64,000 nucleotides of DNA, taken from assembly GCF_014647795.1 (NCBI RefSeq), contig NZ_BMPW01000001.1, positions 1,034,339 to 1,098,338 of the forward strand, in the 5' to 3' direction. Shown here piece after piece: positions 15,749 through 24,317 of this stretch. Source of the DNA: Actinoplanes campanulatus (GTDB taxonomy: Bacteria; Actinomycetota; Actinomycetes; Mycobacteriales; Micromonosporaceae). Made by a program: the position numbers and the translations under genes. The first letter of the stretch is position 1; every line of letters starts with the position of its first letter. The notes below the pieces were generated by a model. It was not told the DNA's origin and ran no database searches. It saw only the letters and a program-made list of their open reading frames with translations.

Positions 15749-17287
15749 GTGGATTCCCCCTCGGCCCACCGTGACCTCGCGCGTGCTCGTGACGCCCTCG
15801 ATCGCGGCGACACCGCGTCCGCGGCCGGGCACATCGCCGCCGCTCTGGCCCACGCCCCCACCCTGCCCGACACCCACGAGCTGCTCAGCCGGTTGGCGGC
15901 ACGAGTCGACGGCGGGCTGGACCTGTTCCCGATGGAGGCGCACGCGCCGGTCGGCCGGCTCGCCGCCCGGGCGCACCTGCTCGCCGCCACCGGGCGCCCC
16001 GAGGAAGGGCTGCCACTGCTCGCCGCCGCCAGCGGGCACAGCCCCGGGCTGGACTGGGCCGGAGTGCCCTGGGTCGGCGACCCGGCCCTCGGTGCGCGAA
16101 TCGATCCGGGGGTGCTCGCGCGTACCGTGATGCGGCTCTGCACCGCGGTCGGTGACCCGGCCCCGGCCGGCTCGGTCACCTCGCTGCGGCCGTACCTCGA
16201 GGTGGTCCGGCACGCGATCGCCGCCCACGGCGAACACGGCATGCTGCTCGGCGCCGGCTCGGCGCTGGCCCGCCGGCTCGGTGAGGTGCGGCTGGCCGTC
16301 GACTGGGCCGGGCGGGGCGCCCGGGCGCAGCCGTCCAAGCTCGCCGAGATCTGGCTGGGGTACGCGTACCGCAGTGCCGGCCGGATGCCGGAGGCGCTCG
16401 CCGCACTGCGCCGCGCCGTCGCCTACGACCCCGACGACCTCTCGGTGTACGCCGACGTCGCCGCCACCCTGGCCGACCTGGGCCGGCTCGACGAGGCGCT
16501 CCGCTGGACCGAACTCGCCCTGGAGCGCGACCCGGACTTCGACTGCGTGGTGCACACCGCCCACCGGCTGCGCTACCGCGCCGACGGCGACGTCGCCCAC
16601 CTGGTCGACCTGGCCGACTTCATCCGCGGCCACCCGGACGACGCCCACGAGCACACCGACCTGGAGGAGTGCTGCCGGGAGACGCCGTGGCTGGGCGGGC
16701 TCCCGGCCGGGGCGACGCTGCCCGCCGGCCGGGCGCCGGTCAACGCCGAGCCGTCCGCCGACGCGCTGCACCGGCTGCACCGGATCTCCGGCCCCACCTG
16801 GCCGCACCCGCCGGGCGCCTACGACCGGGCGCTGGGTCTGGTCCTGGTCGAGCCGTGGGAACTGCTGGCCCTGCTCGCCCATCCGGAGACCGCCCGCGCC
16901 GACCAGCAGAACGGGCTGGAGGTGTGGGCCTGCCTCGGGCTGCTGCACCACGGGGCCGAGGAGCCCTGGCCGGAGTCGAGCCGCCGCCGGTTGCTGCTCG
17001 GCCTGCTCGACGGCGAGGTGGACCGGGTGACCCAGGCCGCGCTGTTCGCCCTGGTCGCCTACGCCTGGGTGGATCCGGACGCCCGGGCCGACGTGGCCGC
17101 CGTGGTGGCGGCCCGGCTCACCGAGACCGCCTCCCGGCCGAACGCCCGCGCGGTCGCCGAACTCGCCCTGGCCGCGCCCGCCCTGGACCGGCCGACCCGG
17201 GAACTGGCCGCGGCCACCATCCGTGTCCCGGCCGTCCCCCGTCAGCGGGGCCGGGGCCGCTCCCTGCTGCGCTGGCGGCGCGACTAG
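15749..17287 (+). CDS. tetratricopeptide-repeat protein
   Basis: A 512-aa cytosolic Ala/Leu-rich protein with TPR-like helical hairpins, clearest at residues about 5-60 (ALDRGDTASAAGHIAAAL) and 190-275 (LGYAYRSAGRMPEALAALR, DVAATLADLGRLDEALRW). The C-terminal half is helical without recognised motifs. It starts with GTG. It is divergent from the SIS gene and convergent with the biotin-carrier gene. No enzymatic role is evident; it is probably a protein-interaction scaffold. Confidence 0.7.
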   Translation: MDSPSAHRDLARARDALDRGDTASAAGHIAAALAHAPTLPDTHELLSRLAARVDGGLDLFPMEAHAPVGRLAARAHLLAATGRPEEGLPLLAAASGHSPGLDWAGVPWVGDPALGARIDPGVLARTVMRLCTAVGDPAPAGSVTSLRPYLEVVRHAIAAHGEHGMLLGAGSALARRLGEVRLAVDWAGRGARAQPSKLAEIWLGYAYRSAGRMPEALAALRRAVAYDPDDLSVYADVAATLADLGRLDEALRWTELALERDPDFDCVVHTAHRLRYRADGDVAHLVDLADFIRGHPDDAHEHTDLEECCRETPWLGGLPAGATLPAGRAPVNAEPSADALHRLHRISGPTWPHPPGAYDRALGLVLVEPWELLALLAHPETARADQQNGLEVWACLGLLHHGAEEPWPESSRRRLLLGLLDGEVDRVTQAALFALVAYAWVDPDARADVAAVVAARLTETASRPNARAVAELALAAPALDRPTRELAAATIRVPAVPRQRGRGRSLLRWRRD

Positions 17288-17295
17288 GACGTGCC

Positions 17296-17511
17296 CTAGT
17301 CGATGACGGCGATGAGGTCGCCCTCCTGGACCGTGTCACCCTCGTGCACGGCCAGCCGGGCGACCGTGCCGGTGGTCTCGGCCTGCACCGGGACCTCCAG
17401 CTTCATCGACTCCAGGATGACCAGCGTGTCCCCCTGGGTGACGGTGGCGCCGGGCGCGGTCACGACCTTCCACACGTTGGCCCCCATCTCGGCACGGATC
17501 TCGTCCGCCAT
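17296..17511 (-). CDS. small biotinyl/lipoyl carrier protein
   Basis: A 71-aa free-standing biotin-carrier domain. The modification motif is LESMKLEVPV, with Lys as the attachment site in the ESMK variant of the biotin consensus, and the rest is the flattened beta-barrel (GDTVQEGDLIAVID). Such orphan carriers are widespread in actinobacteria near the sigR region and probably serve acyl-CoA carboxylases. The partner is not encoded here. Confidence 0.88.
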   Translation of the reverse strand: MADEIRAEMGANVWKVVTAPGATVTQGDTLVILESMKLEVPVQAETTGTVARLAVHEGDTVQEGDLIAVID

Positions 17512-17648
17512 GACTCGGCCTCCTCGTCCGTCGGCACGGTTCGGTGAAGGTCATCAAACCACGGATCCGACGCGGGTGAGTCCGGTCCGGCCGGACCGGC
17601 CCATTACGATCGGCAACGAGTTCCAGCACCACGAACAGGAGACGCGAC

Positions 17649-17723
17649 ATGGCCAAGAAGGCTCGCAAGAAGAAGGCCCGTAAGAAGAGCGGCGCCAACC
17701 ACGGCAAGCGCCCCAACAGCTGA
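17649..17723 (+). CDS. 24-aa ribosomal protein bL37
   Basis: A tiny, extremely basic frame beginning MAKKARKKKARKKSG and ending ANHGKRPNS. It matches the actinobacterial large-subunit protein bL37, whose conserved tail is ANHGKRPN. It is too short for routine gene calling. An AGGAGA ribosome site lies before the ATG. It is followed directly by a strong terminator and lies between the biotin carrier and rsrA. Confidence 0.93.
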   Translation: MAKKARKKKARKKSGANHGKRPNS

Positions 17724-17731
17724 AAAGCGAG

Positions 17732-17760
17732 AAGGCCCGGCGATCGCCGGGCCTTTCGTC
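17732..17760 (+). terminator. bidirectional terminator between bL37 and rsrA
   Basis: Perfect 11-bp stem AAGGCCCGGCG (17732-17742) and CGCCGGGCCTT (17745-17755) with a two-base gap, followed by TCGTC on the plus strand. It sits 9 bases after the bL37 stop and 9 bases beyond the convergent rsrA stop. Confidence 0.9.
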
Positions 17761-17763
17761 ATT

Positions 17764-18042
17764 TCAGGGCAGGAACTCCTTGGTCTCCGTCTGGACCTCG
17801 AGCTGCCCCAGCTTGTGACGCAGCCGGTCGCGCAGCTCGGCCGGCGCCCGCTCGTCGCCGCAGCACCGGCTGACCAGCGCCTTAACGTCGTGCTCGATGC
17901 CGAACTCACGCAGGCAGCCGGCGCACTCGTCGAGGTGCTTCTGGATCAGCCGGCGGCGCTCCTCCGAGCACTCCAGGTCCAGGTAGAGGTAGACCTCGCT
18001 CAGGACGATCCCGCAGTCGTTCTCATTCTCCTCGGGCTCCAT
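17764..18042 (-). CDS. rsrA: redox-sensing zinc anti-sigma factor RsrA
   Basis: A 92-aa ZAS-family anti-sigma factor that holds SigR inactive until thiol oxidation. The zinc-binding set is visible: Cys10 near the N-terminus and the H-x3-C-x2-C motif HLDECAGC (His36, Cys40, Cys43), as in S. coelicolor RsrA. Further Cys residues are at positions 25, 60 and 61. The ATG at 18040-18042 lies four bases after the sigR stop, so the genes are co-transcribed and probably coupled. Confidence 0.94.
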   Translation of the reverse strand: MEPEENENDCGIVLSEVYLYLDLECSEERRRLIQKHLDECAGCLREFGIEHDVKALVSRCCGDERAPAELRDRLRHKLGQLEVQTETKEFLP

Positions 18043-18046
18043 GTCG

Positions 18047-18649
18047 TCACGCCCCCTGCGGCTCGGAGGTCGCGGCCCGGGTGATGCCCCGGTCCGCCGC
18101 GTACTGCTCGAGCAGCTTGCGCAGGTTGCGCCGGCCGCGGTGCAGCCGGGACATGACCGTGCCGATCGGCGTGCCCATGATGTCGGCGATCTCCTTGTAC
18201 GAGAAACCCTCGACATCGGCGAGGTAGACGGCGAGCCGGAAGTCCTCCGGCAGGGATTGCAGCGCTTCCTTGATGTCGCTGTCCGGCAGCCGGTCCAGCG
18301 CCTCGGTCTCGGCCGACCGCAGACCCTGCGACGTGTGCGACTCGCTCGACGCGAGCTGCCAGTCGGTGATCTCCTCGGTCGGCGCCTGCACCGGCTGCCG
18401 CTGCTTGCGCCGGTACGAGTTGATGTACGTGTTCGTCAGGATCCGGTAGAGCCAGGCCTTGAGGTTCGTCCCCTGTTCGAACTGGTGGAAGGCGGAGAAC
18501 GCCTTCAGGAACGTCTCCTGCACCAGGTCCTCGGCGTCGGCCGGATTCCGCGTCATTCGCAGGCCGGCCGCGTACAACTGGTCGACGAACGGCAACGCCT
18601 CACGCTCGAAGCGCTCTCGGCGCTCCTCGATCCGCTCCCTCTGGACCAC
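18047..18649 (-). CDS. sigR: ECF RNA polymerase sigma factor SigR/SigH
   Basis: The oxidative (thiol) stress sigma factor. Region 2 spans [20 protein letters not shown] to [11 protein letters not shown]; region 4 contains [19 protein letters not shown] and the [22 protein letters not shown] favour the GTG at 18647-18649 ([14 protein letters not shown]), which has GGGGAG upstream and gives the usual 200 aa. The frame is open 75 codons further to a TTG at 18872-18874. S. coelicolor makes a second SigR form with an N-terminal extension, so a longer product is possible. A candidate SigR-type autoregulatory promoter lies at 18890-18917. Confidence 0.93.
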   Translation of the reverse strand: MVQRERIEERRERFEREALPFVDQLYAAGLRMTRNPADAEDLVQETFLKAFSAFHQFEQGTNLKAWLYRILTNTYINSYRRKQRQPVQAPTEEITDWQLASSESHTSQGLRSAETEALDRLPDSDIKEALQSLPEDFRLAVYLADVEGFSYKEIADIMGTPIGTVMSRLHRGRRNLRKLLEQYAADRGITRAATSEPQGA

Positions 18650-18889
18650 CCTGGACTCTCCCCTCGACCGCCCCGCCGAGGATACGGGTAGAGCCCCTGT
18701 GCCGCTCTCGAAAACCGCGGGTGTGCTCACGCTCACCGACGGCGACACCGGCGGAGTCTCGGCCGCGGGCCACTCGGGGGAACTCAGAAGGCCCCGCACC
18801 CGGTTCGCCCCCCGGCCGTCACGCTCGACGCATTCGGTACCGGCACGCACCACAGAACCCCTTCCCGCCGACAAAGTCTCATCGGCTGC

Positions 18890-18917
18890 AACGCCGGCAA
18901 GGGTGCCTCACATTCCC
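18890..18917 (-). promoter_or_regulatory. candidate SigR-dependent promoter of sigR-rsrA
   Basis: On the minus strand GGGAAT (complement of 18912-18917), a 19-base spacer, and GTT (complement of 18890-18892), matching the SigR consensus GGAAT-N18/19-GTT. Autoregulation of sigR from such a promoter is established in Streptomyces. It lies just beyond the 3' end of the upstream hydrolase gene. Confidence 0.65.
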
Positions 18918-18921
18918 GATC

Positions 18922-19530
18922 TCAGCGTGCCCAGGAATGGCGACGGAGCCATTCGATCGCGATCACCACCGAGTCGGAGAGGCCTTTGCGTAGATCGTGC
19001 ACGGCGCCCGGCCGAACGGCCACCTCGACCGTGCCGGCCGGCTCCGGCACCCCGAACGGGTCCCGGTCACCATTGATCACCAGTGCCGGCAGATCGGTGG
19101 GCAACTCCCCCGCCCGGCTCTTCTCCGGCCTACCCGGCGGATGCAGCGGGAAGGCCAGGGCGAGCACCCCCGCGGCGCCGAGCGTGGTCGCGGTCCGGCA
19201 CGCGACGCGCGCTCCGCTGGAGCGCCCGCCCACGATCAACGGCATCCCCGGTACGCCGATCGCGCGCACCACCGCGGTCCAGGCCTCGTCGAGGTGCCCG
19301 GCCGGCGCGGGCGCACGACGGCCCGCCACCCGGTACGGCTGCGTGACCAGGGCGACCCGGACCCCGGCGGCCACCGCGGCGTCGCACACCGCCACCAGGT
19401 CCGGCGCATCGACCCCGCCACCGGCCCCGTGACCGAGGACGAGCAGGGACAGCGCCGGACTCGAGGGGTCGCTGACGGCCACGACCGCGGGGCCGCGCGG
19501 CGTTTCGATTTCAAGATCCGATCGGGACAC
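18922..19530 (-). CDS. alpha/beta hydrolase of the KANL3/Tex30 type
   Basis: A 202-aa compact alpha/beta hydrolase. Motifs are the oxyanion segment LLVLGHGAGGGV, the nucleophile elbow GGRSSGARV (Ser in GRSSG), the acid region INGDRDPFG and the late His in PGAVHDLRKG. Family members are predicted esterases or dienelactone-like hydrolases without firm function. It is upstream of sigR on the same strand and may be partly co-transcribed, although a SigR-type promoter separates them. Confidence 0.8.
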   Translation of the reverse strand: MSRSDLEIETPRGPAVVAVSDPSSPALSLLVLGHGAGGGVDAPDLVAVCDAAVAAGVRVALVTQPYRVAGRRAPAPAGHLDEAWTAVVRAIGVPGMPLIVGGRSSGARVACRTATTLGAAGVLALAFPLHPPGRPEKSRAGELPTDLPALVINGDRDPFGVPEPAGTVEVAVRPGAVHDLRKGLSDSVVIAIEWLRRHSWAR

Positions 19531-19543
19531 GAGTCCCGTTGTA

Positions 19544-19939
19544 TCAGCGACTGACCGGAATCAGGTTGAGCAGACGGCGATCCTCGGCGTCCGGCGAGTC
19601 GTCGATCTCCTCACCGTCGGCCTGGATCCGCTCCCGCCAGGCGACCAGCATGGCCCGGCGCTCCCGTGGCGTGGTGCCGCCCCAGACGCCGTGGCAGTCG
19701 CCGACCTGGAGCGCCCAGGCCAGGCATGGGCCCTGCACCTCACACGTGCCGCACAGGGCGACGGCGCCACCGGACGGCTCGTTCGGTGCCGGAAAGAACG
19801 TCTCGGGATCCACGCTGCGGCAGGCGCCCCGTGTGCGCCAGGCCTCGTCGGTACGTCGTTGCGCGATCGCCTCGAGCAGCCGCGGGTCGCGTCGCGCGAT
19901 GGCTACCTCGTGCGGACGCGGCATGCGTGCTCGTGTCAT
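19544..19939 (-). CDS. WhiB-family regulator (second copy, unassigned subclass)
   Basis: A 131-aa WhiB-like protein. Cluster Cys are in TRGACRSVDPETFF, ALCGTCEVQGPCLAWAL, and the signature turn is CHGVWGGTTPRERRAM. It has an extended N-terminus (about 30 residues before the first Cys) and an acidic C-terminal tail (ADGEEIDDSPDAEDRR) instead of the basic tail of WhiB1. No AT-hook typical of WhiB7 is present. It lies 13 bases upstream of the hydrolase gene on the same strand, so is possibly the first gene of that unit. An 18-bp palindrome lies about 80 bases before its start. Confidence 0.88.
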   Translation of the reverse strand: MTRARMPRPHEVAIARRDPRLLEAIAQRRTDEAWRTRGACRSVDPETFFPAPNEPSGGAVALCGTCEVQGPCLAWALQVGDCHGVWGGTTPRERRAMLVAWRERIQADGEEIDDSPDAEDRRLLNLIPVSR

Positions 19940-20019
19940 CAGCCCACCTCCCCCGTGGGACCGGAACTGCTGTGGCGGCCGGGCCGCACCTTACGGTCCG
20001 GCACCACTCCGGCGCTGGT

Positions 20020-20037
20020 TTGTACCGCAGGGTACAA
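20020..20037. promoter_or_regulatory. palindrome upstream of WhiB-like gene, candidate operator
   Basis: Perfect inverted repeat TTGTACC-GCAG-GGTACAA (7-bp arms, 4-base centre), about 80 bases before the WhiB-family start. Size and symmetry suit a TetR-type dimer. No adjacent regulator gene identifies the protein. Confidence 0.45.
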
Positions 20038-20130
20038 GATCAGAACAAGGGGGTGATCTATCTTGAAACAAAGTTGACCAACGAGAATGGCCACATAAAC
20101 CGACAAAGACCTTCGTTGATCTTCACTTGT

Positions 20131-20808
20131 TCAAAAAAGCGTTACCCGCGGATCGGCTTCGATCAACTCGGGTCCGTCGTTGCGCACATTGCCGACCGTC
20201 GGTCCCACCGGACGGATTTCGATGGCTTCCACTTCCGCTGCGGAGAGCGGGCGCAGCAACCGCTCCGGCTCGCCACCACCGGCCAGCCAGTCCGCCCACC
20301 GCTCGGGCGGCAGGACGAGCGGCATCCGGTCGTGCACCCGGGCCAGCCCGCCGACCGCCGCCGTGGTGACCACGCTGCACGTGAGCACCGACTCCGGGCC
20401 CCAGGCCGACCAGAGACCGGCGAAGGCGAGCGGTGACCCGTCCGCCGGCGTCATGTAGAACGCCTGCTTCTCCTTGCCGTCGCGGACCCACTCGAACCAG
20501 CCGTCGGCCGGGACCAGGCAGCGCCGCTTGGCGAACGACGGGGCGAACGACCGCAGCTCGGCGACCGTCTCGGCGCGCGCGTTGATCATGCGGGCGCCGA
20601 CCTTCAGGTCCTTCGCCCAGTGCGGCACGAGACCCCAGCGGGCGGTGTCCAGCACCCGGCCCTCGTGCTCCTTCGACATCCGGATCAGCGGGACCGGATC
20701 GGTGGGTGCGACGTTCCAGCTCGCGCGCAACGGCTCGGCCACATCCACGGCCTCGAACAGCCTGGTGAGGTCCGCGTTGCTCCGGGTGGTCGCGTATCGC
20801 CCGCACAT
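20131..20808 (-). CDS. SRAP-domain abasic-site processing protein (YedK/HMCES)
   Basis: A 225-aa protein that shields abasic sites in single-stranded DNA by forming a thiazolidine link through Cys2. The start must be the ATG at 20806-20808, so that Met removal exposes the catalytic Cys of MCGRYATT; the frame upstream (16 codons) would bury it. Other motifs are WNVAPTDPVPLI, INARAETV (Asn and Glu of the active site), RRCLVPADGWFEW and VHDRMPLVLP (His). It is a single gene, not damage-operon linked here. Confidence 0.93.
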   Translation of the reverse strand: MCGRYATTRSNADLTRLFEAVDVAEPLRASWNVAPTDPVPLIRMSKEHEGRVLDTARWGLVPHWAKDLKVGARMINARAETVAELRSFAPSFAKRRCLVPADGWFEWVRDGKEKQAFYMTPADGSPLAFAGLWSAWGPESVLTCSVVTTAAVGGLARVHDRMPLVLPPERWADWLAGGGEPERLLRPLSAAEVEAIEIRPVGPTVGNVRNDGPELIEADPRVTLF

Positions 20809-20967
20809 GGGCAGCACGGTACGCCGGTTTCGAACACTCGTCCGCCCCGCCACACGTCCGGCCGGCCCTCAGTGCTGCCTCAAGGCCCACGCCCAGCCGG
20901 GTGACGCATGTCCCGGGAGGCGGGAAGGCGGCCCGGAACCGTCGTACGGCGGCGGCAGAATGGCGGC

Positions 20968-22251
20968 GTGACTGCAGAACCCCGTCCCTGGCTCGCCCCG
21001 ACCGCCACCGGCCCGGTAACCACGACCGTGCGGCTGCCCGGCTCCAAGTCGATGACCGCCCGTGCCCTGATCCTCGCCGCGCTGGCCGACGGCCCCTCGG
21101 TGATCGAGGCGCCGCTGCGGGCCCGTGACACCGTGCTGATGGCGGCCGGCCTGCGTGCGCTCGGCGTCGAGGTGGACATCTCGGCCGACGACCGGTGGAC
21201 CGTGACCCCCGGCCCGCTGCGCGGCCCGGCCCGGGTGGACGTGGGGCTGGCCGGCACCATCACCCGGTTCCTGCCGCCGGCCGCCGCGCTGGCCGAGGGC
21301 GTCGTCGAGTTCGACGGCGACCCGCACATGCGCAAGCGGCCGCTGCGCCCGATCGTCGCGGCGCTGCGCTCGCTCGGCGTGACGGTGGACGCCTCACCGA
21401 TCGACGGCCTGCCGCTGACCGTGCACGGCACCGGCGTGGTGGAGGGTGGCGAGGCGGTGATCGACGCCTCGGCGTCCAGCCAGTTCGTCTCCGGCCTGCT
21501 GCTCTCCGCGGCCCGGTTCGCCAAGGGGCTGACCCTGCGGCACGAGGGCCCGCCGGTGCCGTCCGCGCCGCACCTGCGGATGACGGCGCACATGCTGCGG
21601 GCCGCCGGCGCGGTGATCGACGACAGCGTGGCCGACGTGTGGCGGGTCGAGCCCGGCCCGCTGCGCGGCCGCACGTGGGTCATCGAGCCCGACCTGTCCG
21701 GGGCGGCGCCGTTCTTCGCGGCGGCCGCGGTCACCGGTGGCGCCGTCACGCTGGCCGGCTGGCCGGCCGACAGCTGGCAGCCGGTCGACCAGGCCATCGG
21801 GATCTTCCGGGCGCTGGGCGCCGAGGTCACCCGGTCCGCCGAGGGGCTGACCGTGCGGGGCACCGGCACGCTGCGCGGCATCGCCGCCGACCTCTCCGAG
21901 GTGGGCGAGCTGACCCCGGTGGTGGCGGCGCTGGCCGCGCTCGCCGAGGGGCCGTCCGAGCTGCGCGGGGTGGAGCACATCCGGGGCCACGAGACCGACC
22001 GGATCACCGCGCTCGCCACCGAGCTGGGAAAGGTGGGCGCCGAGGTGACCGAGTTCCGCGACGGGCTGCGCATCGTCCCGGGGCCGCCGCGCGGGGCCAC
22101 CTTCGAGACGTACGCGGACCATCGGATGGCGCACGCCGCGGCCGTGATCGGACTCGCCGTGCCGGGCGTCCACCTGACCGACGTAGGTTGTACGTCGAAG
22201 ACGTTGCCCGAGTTCCCGGAACTCTGGGCGGGACTCGTGGCGAGGAGCTAG
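20968..22251 (+). CDS. aroA: 5-enolpyruvylshikimate-3-phosphate synthase
   Basis: A 427-aa EPSP synthase, the sixth step of the shikimate pathway. Motifs are LPGSKSMTARALI at the N-terminus, AGTITRFLPPAAAL, MRKRPLRPIVAAL, SSQFVSGLLLSAA, and VEHIRGHETDRITAL near the C-terminus. I used the GTG at 20968 (VTAEPRPW); the frame is open 20 codons further, but without homology. rsgA begins two bases after the stop, giving an aroA-rsgA-hisN order common in actinobacteria. Confidence 0.95.
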   Translation: MTAEPRPWLAPTATGPVTTTVRLPGSKSMTARALILAALADGPSVIEAPLRARDTVLMAAGLRALGVEVDISADDRWTVTPGPLRGPARVDVGLAGTITRFLPPAAALAEGVVEFDGDPHMRKRPLRPIVAALRSLGVTVDASPIDGLPLTVHGTGVVEGGEAVIDASASSQFVSGLLLSAARFAKGLTLRHEGPPVPSAPHLRMTAHMLRAAGAVIDDSVADVWRVEPGPLRGRTWVIEPDLSGAAPFFAAAAVTGGAVTLAGWPADSWQPVDQAIGIFRALGAEVTRSAEGLTVRGTGTLRGIAADLSEVGELTPVVAALAALAEGPSELRGVEHIRGHETDRITALATELGKVGAEVTEFRDGLRIVPGPPRGATFETYADHRMAHAAAVIGLAVPGVHLTDVGCTSKTLPEFPELWAGLVARS

Positions 22252-22253
22252 AT

Positions 22254-23315
22254 CTGCCAGCGCGTAAACGGGAGTACGACGAGGACGACGTCCGGATCCG
22301 GCCGGGCAGGTCGTCCCGTCCGCGTACCCGGACGCGACCGAAGCACGACGACGCGGTCGACGCCCTGGTCATCACCGTCGACCGGGGTCGGTACGGCTGC
22401 GTCCGTGAGGAGGGCGGCGGCACCGAGGTGATCACCGCGATGCGGGCCCGCGAGCTGGGCCGCAAGTCGGTGGTGGTGGGCGACCGGGTGGCCCTGGTCG
22501 GGGACGTCTCGGGGGCGCCCGGCGCGCTGGCCCGGATCGTCCGGATCAGCGACCGCTCGTCGGTGCTCCGCCGGACGGCGGACGACGACGACACCACCCC
22601 CGAGGGCCGGCTGGAGCGGGTCGTGGTGGCCAACGCGGATCAGCTGGTGATCGTCAGCGCGCTGTCCGACCCGCCGCCGCGGACCGGGTTCATCGACCGT
22701 TGCCTGGTGGCGGCGTACGACGCGGACGTGGAACCGCTGCTCTGCCTCACCAAGGCCGACCTGGCCGGGCCGGAGGGCGTGCTCGGCTACTACGCCGAAC
22801 TGGACCTGCCGCACGTGCTGGTCCGGCCGGGCAGCGACCTGGACGAGCTGCGCGCCCGGCTGGCCGGCCGCATCTCGGTGCTGGTCGGGCACTCCGGCGT
22901 GGGCAAGTCGACGCTGGTCAACCGCCTGGTGCCGGACGCGTTGCGGGCGGTCGGCGCGGTCAGCGCGATCGGCAAGGGGCGGCACACCTCGACCAGCGCG
23001 GTGGCGCTGCGCCTGCCCGCGGTCGGCCGCTCCCGCCGGGACCCGGGCTGGATCGTCGACACTCCCGGGATCCGCAGTTTCGGGCTGGCGCACGTGAGCG
23101 CGGAGAGCCTGCTGCACGGGTTCCCGGACCTGGTCGAGGGCACGCTCGATGATCAGCCGAACTGCGGGCACACGGCCGCCGACGGGGACTGCCGGCTGGA
23201 CGCCTGGGTGGCCGAGGGGAAGGCCGACGGGCGCCGCCTGGCGTCGTACCGTCGCCTGCTGGCCTCGCGTGCCGGCGAGGGTGACGTGCGGGATCAGCCC
23301 GCGGAGGAAATCTGA
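22254..23315 (+). CDS. rsgA: ribosome small-subunit-dependent GTPase RsgA
   Basis: A 353-aa circularly permuted GTPase involved in 30S maturation. The order is OB-fold (about 40-110), then G4 LTKADL, G1 GHSGVGKSTLVNRL and G3 DTPGIRSFGL, ending in a zinc knuckle PNCGHTAADGDC. The initiation codon is unusual. Homology begins at LPARKREYDEDDVRIRPG, but no ATG, GTG or TTG exists in frame there. The best site is CTG at 22254-22256, with GAGGAG six bases upstream inside the end of aroA, consistent with tight coupling. Confidence 0.9.
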   Translation: MPARKREYDEDDVRIRPGRSSRPRTRTRPKHDDAVDALVITVDRGRYGCVREEGGGTEVITAMRARELGRKSVVVGDRVALVGDVSGAPGALARIVRISDRSSVLRRTADDDDTTPEGRLERVVVANADQLVIVSALSDPPPRTGFIDRCLVAAYDADVEPLLCLTKADLAGPEGVLGYYAELDLPHVLVRPGSDLDELRARLAGRISVLVGHSGVGKSTLVNRLVPDALRAVGAVSAIGKGRHTSTSAVALRLPAVGRSRRDPGWIVDTPGIRSFGLAHVSAESLLHGFPDLVEGTLDDQPNCGHTAADGDCRLDAWVAEGKADGRRLASYRRLLASRAGEGDVRDQPAEEI

Positions 23316-23373
23316 TCTTGGAAAGCGGGAAACCCGGCACGCTGGCCGGCGCCGGATGGGCTAGCTTTTCGGC

Positions 23374-24174
23374 ATGGCCGGATATGCCGACGATCTTGCG
23401 CTTGCCCACGTCCTCGCCGACTCGGCCGACACCATCTCGATGGCCCGGTTCCGCGCGCTCGACCTGAGGGTGGAGTCGAAACCGGATCTCACCCCGGTGT
23501 CCGACGCGGACACCGCCGTGGAGAAGGCGATCCGCTCCACGCTGGCCCGGGCGCGCCCCCGGGACGGGGTGCTGGGCGAGGAGTTCGGCCGGTCGGCCGC
23601 GGCCGCCGGACCGGGCAGCCGGTACTGGGTGATCGACCCGATCGACGGGACGAAGAACTTCGTCCGTGGCGTGCCGATCTGGGCCACCCTGATCGCGCTG
23701 ATGGAGGGTGACACCCCGGTCGTCGGCCTGGTGTCCGCGCCGGCCCTGGGCCGGCGCTGGTGGGCCGGTCGCGGCCTGGGCGCCTTCGCCGGGAAGAACC
23801 AGCACTCGGCGACCCGGATCAGCGTCTCCTCGGTGCGCCGGATGACCGACGCCAGCTTCTGCTACGCGAGCCTGAACGGCTGGGCCGACATCGGGCGCCT
23901 GGACCAGATGATGGACATCCTGCTCGGGGTGTGGCGCAGCCGGGCCTACGGCGACTTCTACGGTTACATGCTGTTGGCCGAGGGCGCGCTGGACGCGATG
24001 GCCGAGCCGGAGCTGTCGCTCTGGGACATGGCGGCGCTCATCCCGATCGTGACCGAGGCGGGCGGCCGGATCACCGACCTGGACGGGCGGCCGACCGCCG
24101 ACAAGAGTTCGGTGATCGGCACCAACGGTCTACTGCACGAAAGCGTGCTGACCGCGCTGGCCCGCCGGAGCTGA
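23374..24174 (+). CDS. hisN: histidinol-phosphatase, inositol monophosphatase fold
   Basis: A 266-aa Mg-dependent phosphatase, predicted to dephosphorylate L-histidinol phosphate in histidine synthesis. Metal-site motifs are GEEFG, DPIDGTKNFVRGVPIWATL and WDMAALIPIVTEAGG. The FVRGVPIWAT segment and genomic position after rsgA match actinobacterial HisN rather than SuhB. It starts 58 bases after rsgA and is probably the same transcript. Confidence 0.9.
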   Translation: MAGYADDLALAHVLADSADTISMARFRALDLRVESKPDLTPVSDADTAVEKAIRSTLARARPRDGVLGEEFGRSAAAAGPGSRYWVIDPIDGTKNFVRGVPIWATLIALMEGDTPVVGLVSAPALGRRWWAGRGLGAFAGKNQHSATRISVSSVRRMTDASFCYASLNGWADIGRLDQMMDILLGVWRSRAYGDFYGYMLLAEGALDAMAEPELSLWDMAALIPIVTEAGGRITDLDGRPTADKSSVIGTNGLLHESVLTALARRS

Positions 24175-24317
24175 TCCGCTCTTTCCGGCATACCCGTCCC
24201 AGACCGGGGTACCACCTCGGACATGCCCGTCGTAGCGCCCCTTGCGGCTGACCGCGGCACCGGATCCTCACGCGCCGAAATGCGAGGACGGGACGTGTTA
24301 TGCACAATGGAGCGATC

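Noticed and set aside
21195-22253. Upstream in-frame extension of rsgA overlapping aroA
   Set aside because: Arg/Gly-rich shadow translation of aroA in another frame; RsgA homology begins only after the aroA stop.
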